A stretch of 64,000 nt of DNA from Roseicyclus amphidinii. GTDB lineage: Bacteria; Pseudomonadota; Alphaproteobacteria; Rhodobacterales; Rhodobacteraceae. The DNA lies in assembly GCF_030163755.1 (NCBI RefSeq), contig NZ_JASJOE010000008.1, forward strand, positions 1 to 64,000. Direction: 5' to 3'. Each line of letters starts with the position of its first letter. Position 1 is the stretch's first letter. This document shows positions 1 to 9,739 of this stretch, one piece after another. The translations under genes and the position numbers were made by a program. Under the pieces are notes generated by a model. The model did not search any database, had not been told where the DNA came from, and saw only the letters and a program-made list of their open reading frames with translations.

Positions 1-657
1 CCAGCGCCGTCCGGGCCGCCTGCTGCATCCGCGGCCCCTGTTGCGGCGGCGGCCGCCGTGGTGCCGCCCACCGTGCAGGCCCCGGCCGAGGCACCGCCTG
101 AAGCCCCGCCCCCGCCCCCGCGGCAGCGCCGCGAGATCGACCCCGAGGTGCGCGACATCCTGCGCGAGGAGGCCGAGCGCGAGGCCCGGTTGCGGCAGGC
201 CGAGGCCGCGCCGGTGGAGACGCAGGGCGAGATGCCGCTCTCCGAAGAGCAGGATGACGCGAACCGGGCGCGGCGGCGCGCGGAACTGGACGCCGCGAAG
301 GACGCCTTCGCGCCCGATGCCTCGGCCCCGGCGGCGCGGGACCTGTTCCCGGATATCGACGAGATCAACTCGACCCTGCGCGACACCCGCGACCGGTCGG
401 GCACCGAACAGGACGCCACGGATATCGACACGCTCGACACCGCGCCGCGCCGTCGGCGGGGCACCCGGATCGGGTTCCTGCTGGCCATCGCGCTGGCGGC
501 GGGGGCGGTGGGTGTCTACGGCAATACCGAGCGGATCGCCCTGTATCTGCCCGAGGCCGCCCCGGTGCTGGACCGGTTCGAGACGGCGGTGGACGGCGCG
601 CGGTTCTGGCTCGACGATCTTGCGCGCGGGTTGGTCGAGGCCGCGGGCGGCGCGTGA
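1..657 (+). CDS. Hypothetical Pro/Ala-rich protein with one TM segment, 5' end outside window
   Basis: The frame is open from base 1, so the true start lies upstream; 218 codons are visible. The visible part starts with a Pro/Ala-rich stretch, followed by a charged segment rich in Arg/Glu. A single hydrophobic helix (FLLAIALAAGAVGVYG, about 60 residues before the stop) follows a basic RRRRGTR patch, so a cytoplasmic N-terminus is likely. In Rhodobacterales, proteins with an N-terminal MJ0042-type zinc ribbon and this layout often lie near the TIGR02302/lysA locus; the zinc ribbon would be in the missing part, so this is inference. It converges on the next gene. Confidence 0.7.
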   Translation, partial: PAPSGPPAASAAPVAAAAAVVPPTVQAPAEAPPEAPPPPPRQRREIDPEVRDILREEAEREARLRQAEAAPVETQGEMPLSEEQDDANRARRRAELDAAKDAFAPDASAPAARDLFPDIDEINSTLRDTRDRSGTEQDATDIDTLDTAPRRRRGTRIGFLLAIALAAGAVGVYGNTERIALYLPEAAPVLDRFETAVDGARFWLDDLARGLVEAAGGA

Positions 658-678
658 TCCTGCCCTGAGCCCTGCCGC

Positions 679-3279
679 TCAGAACTGGTCGAGCAGGCGG
701 CGCAGGTAGTCGCGTTCGACCTCGGGGCGGTCCTGTTCTGCGGAGCGTTGGCGCAGCTCGTCCAGCAACTCCCGCGCGCGGCGCGAGGCTTCCTGCCGGT
801 CGCCCATCGCCTCGTCCGAGCCGAAGCTGCCCGAATTGCCCGCCTGCCGCCCCAGCGGGTCCTGCAACGGGCGGTCGGGGGCCATGTTGCCCTCGGCCTG
901 TCCTTGTCCCGGCTGCTCGCCGGTCTGTTCCTGCGCCAGTGCGCGGCCCAGTTCGCTCATGCCTTCGCGCAGCGCCTCGAGCGCCTCGGATTGCGCGTCG
1001 AGCGCGCCGGCGATGTCGCCGTCTTCCAGAAGGCCCTCGGCCTCTTCCATGGCGCGGCCGGCGCGGTCGAGCTGGCGCTGCGCTTCGTCGCCCGCCTCGG
1101 TGCCGGTGCCGGGAAGGCGGCCCTGCTGCTGCTCGAGCAGGCGGCGCAGCGCCTCCTGCCGTTCGGCAAGCGACATGCCCTCGCCGTTCTCGCCGCCCTG
1201 TGCCTGCCCCTCGGGCGCGCCGTCCTGGCCGCCGCTGCCGGGCTGCTGCTGGCCCTGTTGGCCCTGACCCTGCTGGCCGGGTTGGCCCTGCTGTTGGCCC
1301 TGTTGGCCGGGCTGCTGGCCCTGCTGCTGGCCGGGCTGGGGGCGGCCGGGGTTGAGGCGGTCCTGCAGCTCGCGGAAGGCGTCGTCGCTGAGATCCTGCT
1401 GGTCGCGGAGCGTGTCCTGCAGCCCCTCCATCGCCTGTTCGCCGGGGGTTTGCGGCCCGTCGCCGCCTTCGCCGCCCTGCGTCATCTCCATGTTCTCCAG
1501 CATCTGCTGGAGCGCGTTCAGCATCTCCTGCGCCTCGGCCATCCGGCCTTGCTGCATCAGCTCCTCGATGCGGCGCATCATCTCCTCGAGGTCGGCCATG
1601 GACATTTCCATGCGCTCGCCGCCGTCGTCGGGCCGATCCTCGCCCGGCTGGGCGTTCTCGGCCAGCTGGCGCATGTAATCGTCCATCGCCTCGCGCAGCT
1701 CCTGCATGAGCTGGGCGATTTCCTCGTCGCTGGCGCCTTGCTGCATCGCCTCGGACAGGCGCTCCTGCGCGCGGCGCAGCCGCTCGAGCGCGTCGTCGAG
1801 GTCGCCGACCTCGAGCTCCAACGCGGCGTTCCAGAGGATCTCGGCCACCTGGTCGCGGGTTTCGGTCGAGATGCTGTCGACGCCGGATTCAAGCCGCCGG
1901 ATCGCGCTGCGGATCTGCAGGTAGACGCCGTTGTCGAGATCGTCCTCGGGGGACCAGGTGATCGCGCGCAGGATCTGGGCGGCGCGGGTGGCATTCTCGC
2001 GGCTCCAGAGGATGTCGCGGCGCATCTCGATGAGCGCATTCGCCATCGGGTCGAAGAAGCGGCGGCCGGGCAGGCGGGGGATGTCGTAGCTGACGGTGCC
2101 GATCTGGCCCGCCTCGTCGGTGACGGTGAGGACCATGCTGACGGGCAGGTTGGCGAAGGGGTGCTGCGACAGGTCCTCGAGCAGGACCTCGGTGAATTCG
2201 GCGCGGCTGCCGCGGAAGGGCATGGGCAGGTCGAGGACCAGCGCCTCGCGCGGTTCGGGGTCGACGGCAAGGCCGTAGCGGCGGTCGGCGCGGTCGGGGT
2301 CGAGCCGGATATGGGCGGTGCCCGAGGTCACGCCGTAATCGTCGGTGGCGGTGAATGCGAATTGCATCTGGCCGGGCGGTTCGCCCTCGACCTCGCCGTC
2401 AAGAGCCACGGCGGGGGCCGCGTCCGCGCGCACGGAGATGTTCCAGCTGCGGCCCATCGGGCCGTTCACGGTGAAGGTGCCGGATTGCTCGACGGTGACG
2501 GATTGGGCGTAGCTGTCGGCATCCTCGGTCGGCATCGGGCCGACATCGGTGGTGATCGAGATGCTGCCCGGCTCGCCGTAGCTGCGGAAGGTGATGCGCG
2601 AGCCTTCGGGGGTTTCGAACTCGGGCGCGGTGATCTCGTTGAGGTAGAGCGACGGCAGGCCGGTGTAGAGCGGCGGCTCGACCCACCCCTCCCACGAGGG
2701 GCCGGAGGCGACGGCAGGGCCTGCGCCGAGGTTCACGACATCGCCCACCTCGGACACGCGGCCGAGCGTGCCGAAAAGAAGCGCCATGGCAAGCGCCGTG
2801 GCCGCGACGTAGCGCAGCGCGTAGGGGTCCTGGCGCGACAGGCGCAGGTCCGGCTCGGGCGCGCGGGCGGTGGCGGCGCGGGCCTCCATCCTCTGCAGGT
2901 GGGCGGCCCAGACGGATTGCGTGGCGGGATCGGAGCCGCCGATGGCGGGCTGATCGAGCAGGGTCGAGATCGGGCGGCCGGGAAGCGTGCGGTCGAGGCG
3001 GTCCAGCGCCTCCTCCCGGCTCGGCATGCGGAACCGCATCACGCCGCGGGCGATGGTCGCGGCCAGGAGAAGGGCGACCACGCCGAGCCCGGCCCAGAGC
3101 CAGACGGGCGGCACCTGCGCGGGCAGGCCGAAGGCGAAGGCCGCGACGGTGGCGAAGATCAGCGACCAGACCGGCCAGAAGGCGCGCGTTGCGCGCTCGG
3201 CCACCATGCCGGCACGGGTCAGGCGCAAGGGCCAGATCAGGCGCGCAAGCGCCCGTTCGGCTGGGGAGGTCCGTGTCAT
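679..3279 (-). CDS. TIGR02302 family (DUF4175-like) membrane protein
   Basis: An 866-residue protein with two hydrophobic helices near the N-terminus (about residues 35-55 and 60-80) and a third near 155-175. A beta-rich periplasmic-looking region follows. The C-terminal half is Gln/Gly/Glu-rich with low-complexity PGQQQGQ-type repeats and long charged helices. This is the layout of the alphaproteobacterial TIGR02302 family, whose function is unknown; position beside lysA is also typical. It starts 31 bp downstream of the lysA stop on the same strand, so it is probably co-transcribed with lysA. The start is the ATG at 3279. Confidence 0.85.
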   Translation of the reverse strand: MTRTSPAERALARLIWPLRLTRAGMVAERATRAFWPVWSLIFATVAAFAFGLPAQVPPVWLWAGLGVVALLLAATIARGVMRFRMPSREEALDRLDRTLPGRPISTLLDQPAIGGSDPATQSVWAAHLQRMEARAATARAPEPDLRLSRQDPYALRYVAATALAMALLFGTLGRVSEVGDVVNLGAGPAVASGPSWEGWVEPPLYTGLPSLYLNEITAPEFETPEGSRITFRSYGEPGSISITTDVGPMPTEDADSYAQSVTVEQSGTFTVNGPMGRSWNISVRADAAPAVALDGEVEGEPPGQMQFAFTATDDYGVTSGTAHIRLDPDRADRRYGLAVDPEPREALVLDLPMPFRGSRAEFTEVLLEDLSQHPFANLPVSMVLTVTDEAGQIGTVSYDIPRLPGRRFFDPMANALIEMRRDILWSRENATRAAQILRAITWSPEDDLDNGVYLQIRSAIRRLESGVDSISTETRDQVAEILWNAALELEVGDLDDALERLRRAQERLSEAMQQGASDEEIAQLMQELREAMDDYMRQLAENAQPGEDRPDDGGERMEMSMADLEEMMRRIEELMQQGRMAEAQEMLNALQQMLENMEMTQGGEGGDGPQTPGEQAMEGLQDTLRDQQDLSDDAFRELQDRLNPGRPQPGQQQGQQPGQQGQQQGQPGQQGQGQQGQQQPGSGGQDGAPEGQAQGGENGEGMSLAERQEALRRLLEQQQGRLPGTGTEAGDEAQRQLDRAGRAMEEAEGLLEDGDIAGALDAQSEALEALREGMSELGRALAQEQTGEQPGQGQAEGNMAPDRPLQDPLGRQAGNSGSFGSDEAMGDRQEASRRARELLDELRQRSAEQDRPEVERDYLRRLLDQF

Positions 3280-3310
3280 GGTCCCTTTCGGGGGCGGCGT
3301 GCCCCGTGGG

Positions 3311-4576
3311 TCATACCCACTCGGGAACTGTATCTCGGTTTATGATCTCGTCAAATGATGGGCGCGCCCGGATGACGGCGACGTGATCGTCCTTGACCAG
3401 AACCTCGGGGATCAGGGGGCGCGTGTTGTATTCGCTGGACATGACCGCGCCATAGGCCCCGGCGCTGCGGAAGGCGACCAGATCGCCCTCGGACAGGGGG
3501 GGCATCTGGCGTTGCTTGGCGAAGGTGTCGCCCGACTCGCAGACCGGGCCGACGATGTCATAGGGGCGCTGTTCGACGCCCGGCGCGGGTTCCACGACCG
3601 GCACGATATCGTGCCACGCGCCATACATCGCGGGGCGGACAAGGTCGTTCATCGCGGCATCGAGGATCAGGAAATCGCGCCCCTCCCCCTCTTTCACGTA
3701 GACGACGGAGGACACGAGGATACCGGCGTTGCCCGCGATCAGGCGGCCCGGTTCGATCTCGACCTCGACACCCAGGTCGCCGACCACCTCCTTGATGAGG
3801 GCGCCGTATTCGGTGGGCAGCGGCGGGGCGGTGTTGGACCGCTCGTAAGGAATGCCGAGGCCCCCGCCGAGGTCGAGGCGGCGGATGTCGTGCCCCTCGG
3901 CCCTGAGCTGGAGGGTCAGCTCCTTCACCTTTTCATAGGCGAGGCGGAAGGGCTCCAGCTCGGTCAGCTGGCTGCCGATGTGGACGTCGATGCCCACCAC
4001 CTCGATCCCCGGAAGGCTGGCGGCCATGGCATAGACGGCAGGGGCCTTGGCGATGGGGATGCCGAACTTGTTCTCGGATTTGCCGGTGGCGATCTTCTCG
4101 TGGGTCTTTGCATCCACGTCGGGGTTCACGCGGATGGTGATGGGAGCGGTCAGGCCGAGGGAGGTTGCGACCTCGGACAGCGCGACCATCTCGGGCTCGC
4201 TTTCGACGTTGAACTGCCGGATGCCGCCGGTGAGCGCCGTCCGCATCTCCTCGCGCGTCTTGCCGACGCCGGAGAACACGATCCGCTCGCCCGGCACGCC
4301 CGCCGCTTTCGCGCGCAGGTATTCGCCGCCCGAGACCACGTCCATCCCCGCGCCGAGGTTCGCCAGATGGGCGATGACGGCCTGGTTGGAATTCGCCTTC
4401 ATGGCGAAGCAGACGAGGTTGTCGATGCCCTCGAGCGCCTCCTTGAAAAGCTGGTAATGCCGCGTCAGCGTCGCGCAGGAATAGACATAGAAGGGGGTTC
4501 CGACCGTCTCGGCGATCTCGGGGATCGACACGTCCTCGGCACAGAGGATGCCGCCTCGGTAGAGAAAATGATCCAT
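3311..4576 (-). CDS. lysA: Diaminopimelate decarboxylase
   Basis: Decarboxylates meso-diaminopimelate to L-lysine, the last step of lysine synthesis, using PLP. The 421-residue product beginning MDHFLYRGG matches the normal family length; a longer upstream frame exists but adds no conserved sequence. Fold-III PLP features are visible: the Schiff-base lysine in CFAMKANSN (Lys60), the glycine-rich phosphate loop GGGLGIPY and the C-terminal CESGDTFA motif carrying the cysteine from the partner subunit's active site. The other lysine-pathway gene in the window, dapB, lies about 1.5 kb away on the same strand. Confidence 0.95.
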   Translation of the reverse strand: MDHFLYRGGILCAEDVSIPEIAETVGTPFYVYSCATLTRHYQLFKEALEGIDNLVCFAMKANSNQAVIAHLANLGAGMDVVSGGEYLRAKAAGVPGERIVFSGVGKTREEMRTALTGGIRQFNVESEPEMVALSEVATSLGLTAPITIRVNPDVDAKTHEKIATGKSENKFGIPIAKAPAVYAMAASLPGIEVVGIDVHIGSQLTELEPFRLAYEKVKELTLQLRAEGHDIRRLDLGGGLGIPYERSNTAPPLPTEYGALIKEVVGDLGVEVEIEPGRLIAGNAGILVSSVVYVKEGEGRDFLILDAAMNDLVRPAMYGAWHDIVPVVEPAPGVEQRPYDIVGPVCESGDTFAKQRQMPPLSEGDLVAFRSAGAYGAVMSSEYNTRPLIPEVLVKDDHVAVIRARPSFDEIINRDTVPEWV

Positions 4577-4697
4577 CGTGCGCTGTCCTGTCCGTTGGTC
4601 CGCGCGGCAGGTAGCACGGGCGCGGGCCGTATCAAAGAGGCTGGACGCCGCGCCGCGGACGGTTACCTTCGCGCGCAGGGAATTGAGGGAGGCCAGA

Positions 4698-5672
4698 ATG
4701 GCGAAGACGGCGATCATCGAGGAACCGGGCGGGCCGGAGAAGTTCCGCATCGTGGACCGCGAGGTGGGCGAGCCGGGGCCGGGCGAGATCCGCATCCGGC
4801 ACGAGGCCTGCGGGCTGAACTTCATCGACGTCTACCAGCGCACCGGGCTGTATCCGCTGGAGATGCCGCAGGCGCTGGGCATGGAGGCCGCGGGCGTGGT
4901 CGAGGCGGTGGGCGAGGGTGTGACGCATCTGAAGGTGGGTGACCGTGCCGCCTATGCCTCGGCCCCGCCCGGAGCCTACACGCAGGCCCGCGTGATGAAG
5001 GCCGCGCAGGTCTGCCCGCTGCCCGATGGCATCTCCTTCGAGGAAGGGGCGGCGATGATGCTGAAGGGGCTGACGGTGCAATACCTGTTCCGCCGCACCA
5101 CGCCCATCGCCAAGGGCGACACGGTGCTGTTCCACGCGGCGGCGGGCGGTGTGGGCCTGATCGCTTGCCAATGGGCGAAAAGCGAGGGCATCCGCCTGAT
5201 CGGCACGGCGGGCACGGACGAGAAATGCCAGCTGGCGCTCGAGCACGGGGCGGATGCCTGCATCAACTACCGGACCGAGGATTGGGCCGCCAAGGTGCAG
5301 GAGCTGACGGGCGGCAAGGGTGTCGACGTGGTGATGGACGCCGTCGGCGCGGATACGTTCGACGGCTCGCTGAACTCGCTGAAGCCCTTGGGGATGATGA
5401 TTTCCTTCGGCAATGCCTCGGGCCCGGTACCACCGTTCAACCTTGGCATCCTGGGGCCGAAGGGCTCGCTCAAGATCACGCGGCCGACGCTGTTCACCCA
5501 TATCGCCGATCACGCCACCTGTCAGCAGATGGCGGCGGAGCTGTTCGACAAGGTGACTTCGGGGGCCGTGAAGATCCGCATCGACCAGCGCTTCCCGCTG
5601 GAGGACGTGGCCGAGGCGCATCGCGCGCTTGAGGCGCGGCAGACGACGGGCCAGACGGTGCTGTTGCCGTAG
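4698..5672 (+). CDS. Quinone oxidoreductase (NADPH), MDR superfamily
   Basis: A 324-residue zinc-free medium-chain dehydrogenase/reductase of the QOR type, expected to reduce quinones with NADPH. The N-terminal GroES-like domain has the typical GLNFIDVYQRTGLYP segment, and the Rossmann domain has HAAAGGVGLIACQWAK as dinucleotide loop. No structural zinc cysteine cluster is seen, as expected for this subgroup. The ATG at 4698 is preceded by GAGGGAGGCCAGA, a good ribosome site. It is divergent from lysA with about 120 bp between the start codons. Confidence 0.88.
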   Translation: MAKTAIIEEPGGPEKFRIVDREVGEPGPGEIRIRHEACGLNFIDVYQRTGLYPLEMPQALGMEAAGVVEAVGEGVTHLKVGDRAAYASAPPGAYTQARVMKAAQVCPLPDGISFEEGAAMMLKGLTVQYLFRRTTPIAKGDTVLFHAAAGGVGLIACQWAKSEGIRLIGTAGTDEKCQLALEHGADACINYRTEDWAAKVQELTGGKGVDVVMDAVGADTFDGSLNSLKPLGMMISFGNASGPVPPFNLGILGPKGSLKITRPTLFTHIADHATCQQMAAELFDKVTSGAVKIRIDQRFPLEDVAEAHRALEARQTTGQTVLLP

Positions 5673-5675
5673 GGC

Positions 5676-6050
5676 CTAGCGCAGGGTGAGATCGGCGAAG
5701 ATGCCCGCACCGCGATCGCTGGTAAAGCGGAGCGTGTCGCCGTTCTCCTCGACGAGCTGGCAGTTGTAGCCGAGGTCGTCGCCCCCCCAGTAGAGATCGC
5801 GGCAGAAATAGCCGCCGTCCCATGTCCATGCGCCGGTGACGGGGCTGCCGAAGGCGCGGCCCTCGATCTGGCCGTCGGGCGTGACCTGCACCCGGATGCC
5901 GAAGCGGCGGAGGTCACGGCCATTGGTGAGCGCGACGAAGCGGTCGAGGCTCTGGACGGCGCGGAACTCCTCGGCTTGGGCGGGCGCGGCGGTCATCATG
6001 GCCAGCCAGGAGCTTGCCAGCGCGGTTGCGAAGGCGGTTCTTCGGTGCAT
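5676..6050 (-). CDS. Small exported protein of unknown function
   Basis: 124 residues with a Sec signal peptide (residues 1 to about 26, ending APAQA). The mature part is short and beta-rich with aromatic/cysteine motifs TWDGGYFCRDLYWG and DLGYNCQ; the two cysteines could form a disulphide. Homologues in Rhodobacterales sit beside dapB and, as I recall, are sometimes labelled dihydrodipicolinate reductase. Nothing in this sequence (no Rossmann loop, too short) supports that enzyme activity. It lies 65 bp downstream of dapB on the same strand. Confidence 0.7.
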   Translation of the reverse strand: MHRRTAFATALASSWLAMMTAAPAQAEEFRAVQSLDRFVALTNGRDLRRFGIRVQVTPDGQIEGRAFGSPVTGAWTWDGGYFCRDLYWGGDDLGYNCQLVEENGDTLRFTSDRGAGIFADLTLR

Positions 6051-6115
6051 GTCGCGGCATCCCTGTCCAATCTGTCGCAGGGTGAGGTAGACAGGGGCCG
6101 CGCCAAATCAAGCGT

Positions 6116-6928
6116 TCAGCCGAGGCCGAGCACGCTCATCATCGAGTAATGCCCCGGGTCGCGGCCCTGGCCCCAGAGCGCGGCCTTGAGCGCGCCGCGC
6201 GCGAAGATGCCCCGGTCGGTGGCGATGTGGCGCAGAACGATCCGCTCGCCGTCGGCGGCGAAGATCACGTCATGTTCGCCCACCACGTCGCCGCCGCGGA
6301 TCGCGGCAAAGCCGATGTCGCCGCGGCGGCGTGCGCCGGTGATGCCGTCGCGGCCGCTGTCGGTCACCTCGGACAGGGTCACGCCGCGGCCGCGGGCGAC
6401 GGCCTCGCCCAGCATCAGCGCGGTGCCGGAGGGGGCGTCGACCTTGTGGCGGTGGTGCGCCTCGACGATCTCGACGTCGAAATCGGCGTCGAGCGCGTGG
6501 GCCACTTCCTGCGCCAGCCGCGTCAGAAGGTTCACGCCGAGGCTCATGTTGCCCGCGCGAACGATCACGGCATGGCGCGCGGCGGCGTCGAGGGCCGCGA
6601 TATGCTCCTCGGTGAAGCCGGTGGTGCCGATCACATGGACGGTGCGCGCCTGCGCGGTCAGCTGGGCGTGGGCGACCGTCGCCTCGGGCGAGGTGAAGTC
6701 GATGATGGCTTGCGCGTTCACGATCGCCTCGAGCGGGTCGTCGTAGACGCGCACGCCGGTGGCGGCCCCGCCCATCGCCTGCCCGAGGTCGCGGCCCACC
6801 CAGTCATGGCCGGGCCGCTCGGTGACGGCGCAGAGATGCGCCTTGTCCGAGGCAGTGATCGTCTCGATCAGCATCTGCCCCATGCGCCCCGAGGCGCCCA
6901 TCACCGCGATGCCGATGCTGTCCGTCAT
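6116..6928 (-). CDS. dapB: 4-hydroxy-tetrahydrodipicolinate reductase
   Basis: Reduces hydroxy-tetrahydrodipicolinate with NAD(P)H in the diaminopimelate pathway to lysine and peptidoglycan. 270 residues, the normal length, starting [11 protein letters not shown]. The N-terminal dinucleotide loop is GASGRMGQM. The family signature with the catalytic His and Lys is [15 protein letters not shown]. The C-terminal domain is complete and ends in YSMMSVLGL, also typical. The frame is open further upstream but without conserved sequence. Divergent from rbfA. Confidence 0.95.
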   Translation of the reverse strand: MTDSIGIAVMGASGRMGQMLIETITASDKAHLCAVTERPGHDWVGRDLGQAMGGAATGVRVYDDPLEAIVNAQAIIDFTSPEATVAHAQLTAQARTVHVIGTTGFTEEHIAALDAAARHAVIVRAGNMSLGVNLLTRLAQEVAHALDADFDVEIVEAHHRHKVDAPSGTALMLGEAVARGRGVTLSEVTDSGRDGITGARRRGDIGFAAIRGGDVVGEHDVIFAADGERIVLRHIATDRGIFARGALKAALWGQGRDPGHYSMMSVLGLG

Positions 6929-7051
6929 GGCCCTGCTCCGTCTGTCTGTCCGGCCCCGCTGATAGCGGATGCGCGCCCTGCGTGAAAGCGGTCGCTTGCG
7001 GGATGGCCCTTGGTCCCATAAGTGCGGGGGCAGGGATAGACAGGCAGGGCC

Positions 7052-7486
7052 ATGGCGAAGAACAGGCATACCGAGGGCGCAGGCCCGTCGCAGCGTCAGC
7101 TGAGGGTGGGGGAATTGATCCGCCGCACGCTCTCGTCGGTGCTGGCGCGGGGCGATGTGCATGACCCGGAGTTGAACGCCATGTCGATCACGGTGGGCGA
7201 GGTGCGGACCTCGCCCGATCTGAAGATCGCCACCGTCTACGTGATGCCGCTGGGCGGCGGCGGGCGCGAGGATGCGATCCAGGCGCTGAAGCGCAACCGC
7301 GGAGAGCTGCGTCGGCTGATCATGCGCGAGATGACGCTGAAGTTCGCGCCCGACCTGCGCTTCGTCATCGACGTGAGCTTCGACCGGATGGACGAGACCC
7401 GCGCGCTGTTCCAGCGCGAGGACGTGCGCCGCGACATCGAGGGCGGCGACGAGAGCGGCGACGGGGAGCCGGAGGGCGAAGCGTGA
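7052..7486 (+). CDS. rbfA: 30S ribosome-binding factor A
   Basis: A cold-shock-type 30S maturation factor that binds the decoding-side region of 16S rRNA late in assembly. 144 residues with the KH-like core; the segments [14 protein letters not shown] and [20 protein letters not shown] are diagnostic. The tail (about residues 125-144) is acidic, as in many alphaproteobacterial RbfA proteins. The gene overlaps the next by 4 bp (GTGA), and truB follows, so ribosome and tRNA maturation genes are grouped in one operon. Confidence 0.95.
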   Translation: MAKNRHTEGAGPSQRQLRVGELIRRTLSSVLARGDVHDPELNAMSITVGEVRTSPDLKIATVYVMPLGGGGREDAIQALKRNRGELRRLIMREMTLKFAPDLRFVIDVSFDRMDETRALFQREDVRRDIEGGDESGDGEPEGEA

Positions 7487-8223
7487 TCCGCGCGCTGGTC
7501 CTTGCCCTGGCCCTGTCCGCGGGACAGGCCGCCGCGGCCTGCGAAGAGGTGGTGTTCGATGGCGCATCCTTCACCGCCTGCCGGATCGACCTGGCGCAGA
7601 CGGAAACGCGGCTGTTCCTGCGCGATGCCGAGGGCGCGATCTACGGCAGTTTCGGCCGGGTCGAGGCGGCGCTTCCGCCGGGCAAGCGGCTGGGCATGGC
7701 GATGAACGCGGGCATGTTCCACGACGACCGCTCGCCCGTGGGCCATTACGTCGAGAACGGCGTCGAGGAGATGCGGGTCATCACCTCGGACGGGCCGGGC
7801 AACTTCGGGCTTTTGCCGAACGGGGTGCTGTGCCTGATGGAGGGCCGCGCCCGGATCGTCGAAAGCCGCGCCTTCGCCGAAGCGCCGCCCGCCTGCCGTG
7901 ATGCGACGCAGTCGGGGCCGATGCTGGTGATCGACGGCGCGCTGCACCCGCGGTTCCTGCCGGACGGGACAAGCCGCAACATCCGCAACGGTGCGGGCGT
8001 TGACGAGAGCGGGCAGACCCTGCACCTCGTGATCTCGGACGAGCCGGTGAACTTCCACCATTTCGCGCGGTTCTTCCGCGATCACCTGGGCGTGCCGCAG
8101 GCACTGTATTTCGACGGGCGCGTGTCGCGGCTTTATGCGCCGGACATGGGGCGCGCGGATATCGGCCTGCCGATCGGGCCGATCATCGGCACGGTGGTTG
8201 ACGCCGCGCCCGCGGATGGGTAG
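7483..8223 (+). CDS. Phosphodiester glycosidase family (DUF2233/NAGPA-like) exported protein
   Basis: 246 residues, GTG start overlapping the rbfA stop (GTGA). A signal peptide (residues 1 to about 18, [11 protein letters not shown]) sends it to the periplasm. The core carries the NAGPA/DUF2233 pattern: MAMNAGMFH near residue 70, [27 protein letters not shown], and [13 protein letters not shown] followed by YFDG. The family includes GlcNAc-1-phosphodiester alpha-N-acetylglucosaminidase, but the bacterial substrate is not known, so no specific reaction is claimed. It sits between rbfA and truB, a common order in this group, with no evident functional tie. Confidence 0.85.
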   Translation: MIRALVLALALSAGQAAAACEEVVFDGASFTACRIDLAQTETRLFLRDAEGAIYGSFGRVEAALPPGKRLGMAMNAGMFHDDRSPVGHYVENGVEEMRVITSDGPGNFGLLPNGVLCLMEGRARIVESRAFAEAPPACRDATQSGPMLVIDGALHPRFLPDGTSRNIRNGAGVDESGQTLHLVISDEPVNFHHFARFFRDHLGVPQALYFDGRVSRLYAPDMGRADIGLPIGPIIGTVVDAAPADG

Positions 8224-8256
8224 CCCGCCCGTCTCGCAGCCAACGGAGGGCGGATC

Positions 8257-9162
8257 ATGGGGCGCAAGCGCAAGGGGCGTGACGTTTCGGGCTGGGTGCT
8301 GGTCGACAAGCCCGCGGGCGTGACCTCGACCGCGGTCGTGAACAAGCTGCGCTGGGCCTTCGACGCGAAGAAGGCGGGCCATGCCGGCACGCTCGACCCC
8401 GAGGCCACGGGCATGCTGCCGGTGGCGCTGGGCGAGGCGACCAAGACCATCGCCTACCTGGGCGATGCGCTGAAGGGCTATGATTTCACCGCGCGCTGGG
8501 GGGCTTCGACCACCACCGACGATGCCGAGGGCGAGGTTCTCGAGACCTCGGACACGCGCCCGGACGAGGCCGCCATCCGCGCCGCCCTGCCGCGATTCAT
8601 CGGCGATATCCGGCAGGTGCCGCCGCAATTCTCGGCGGTGAAGGTGGACGGCGAACGCGCCTATGACCTTGCCCGCGAGGGCGAGGTGATGGAGCTGGCC
8701 GCGCGCGATCTGCATGTCGACACGCTGGAACTGGTGGCGGTGCCCGACGCCGACCATGCCGAGCTGCATTTCGTCTGCGGCTCGGGCGGCTATGTGCGCG
8801 CCATCGCGCGCGATCTGGGCGCGGTGCTGGGTTGTCTGGGTCATGTGCTGCGGCTGCGGCGGACCTGGGTCGGGCCCTTCGACATCGAAGAGGCGGTGAC
8901 GATGGACCGGATCGAGGCGCTGGCGAAGACGCCCGAGATCGACGCGCTTCTGCGCCCTGTCGCGCTGGGGCTGTCGGACCTGCCCGAGCTGAAGACGACC
9001 GAGGTGGGGGCCGCGCGGCTGCGCAACGGCAATCCCGGCCAGGTGCTTCCGGGCGCGGTGGAGTATGGCGACCTGGCCTGGGCCTCGGCGGACGGGGTGC
9101 CGGTGGCGGTGGGGCGCTACCGCGCGGGCGAGCTGCACCCGGACCGGGTGTTCAACCTGTGA
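8257..9162 (+). CDS. truB: tRNA pseudouridine(55) synthase
   Basis: Isomerises U55 in the T-loop of tRNAs to pseudouridine. 301 residues starting [21 protein letters not shown]. The catalytic motif [15 protein letters not shown] places the nucleophilic Asp at residue 47, and the [10 protein letters not shown] and [14 protein letters not shown] motifs are intact. The start is preceded by GGAGGGCGGATC. Third gene of the rbfA operon, 33 bp after the preceding stop. Confidence 0.95.
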   Translation: MGRKRKGRDVSGWVLVDKPAGVTSTAVVNKLRWAFDAKKAGHAGTLDPEATGMLPVALGEATKTIAYLGDALKGYDFTARWGASTTTDDAEGEVLETSDTRPDEAAIRAALPRFIGDIRQVPPQFSAVKVDGERAYDLAREGEVMELAARDLHVDTLELVAVPDADHAELHFVCGSGGYVRAIARDLGAVLGCLGHVLRLRRTWVGPFDIEEAVTMDRIEALAKTPEIDALLRPVALGLSDLPELKTTEVGAARLRNGNPGQVLPGAVEYGDLAWASADGVPVAVGRYRAGELHPDRVFNL

Positions 9163-9211
9163 CGGCCCCGGCGCAGGGGATGGCGGCGGCCTGCGGTGAC
9201 ATGAGGCGGCG

Positions 9212-9739
9212 ATGATCACGCGACACCACCAGAAGGGCGATGCCGCCTCGGTGGCCGAGTATTCCGACTGCGAGGCCTATCGCTACACGCTCACGCGGGT
9301 CTGGGAGCCGGAGGGGCGGCGCGCGGCCTTCGTCATGCTCAACCCTTCGACCGCGACCGAGCTGCAGAACGATCCCACCGTCGAGCGTTGCGAGCGGCGC
9401 GCGCGGGCCTTGGGGTTCGGCGCGTTCCGGGTGCTCAACATCTTTGCCTGGCGCGCGACCGATCCGCGCGACATGCGCGCGGCGGCCGATCCGGTGGGGC
9501 CGCTGAACGACGCGGCGATCCTTGCCGCGCCGGGCTGGGCCGACCAGGTGATCTGCGCCTGGGGCACCCACGGGGCCCATCTTGGCCGGGGGGCGCAGGT
9601 CGAGGCGATGCTGCGCGGGTTGGACGTGCCGCTGTTTCACCTCGGGTTGAGCAAGGCGGGGCATCCCAAGCACCCGCTCTACATCGGTTATCACGTGCAG
9701 CCGCGGCCGTGGGAGCCTGTGCCGCTGGGGGCCGACTAG
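9212..9739 (+). CDS. DUF1643 domain protein
   Basis: 175 residues covering one DUF1643 domain, recognised by FVMLNPSTATELQNDPTVERCE near residue 40 and the later ICAWGTHGAHLGRG and HLGLSKAGHPKHPLY motifs. The biochemical role of the family is unknown. It follows truB by 50 bp. Its TAG stop overlaps the TAG stop of the opposing RTX gene in a CTAG palindrome, so the two genes end head-on with no spacer. Confidence 0.88.
   Translation: MITRHHQKGDAASVAEYSDCEAYRYTLTRVWEPEGRRAAFVMLNPSTATELQNDPTVERCERRARALGFGAFRVLNIFAWRATDPRDMRAAADPVGPLNDAAILAAPGWADQVICAWGTHGAHLGRGAQVEAMLRGLDVPLFHLGLSKAGHPKHPLYIGYHVQPRPWEPVPLGAD

Noticed and set aside
748-3345. A plus-strand open frame of over 860 codons opposite the TIGR02302-type gene
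   Set aside because: Its amino-acid composition is repetitive Leu/Ala/Gly without any recognised domain, and it is the mirror of a high-GC gene with strong coding bias.
5676-6050. Assignment of the small exported gene as a dihydrodipicolinate reductase
   Set aside because: It lacks the dinucleotide-binding loop and catalytic motif and is far too short; dapB itself is next to it.
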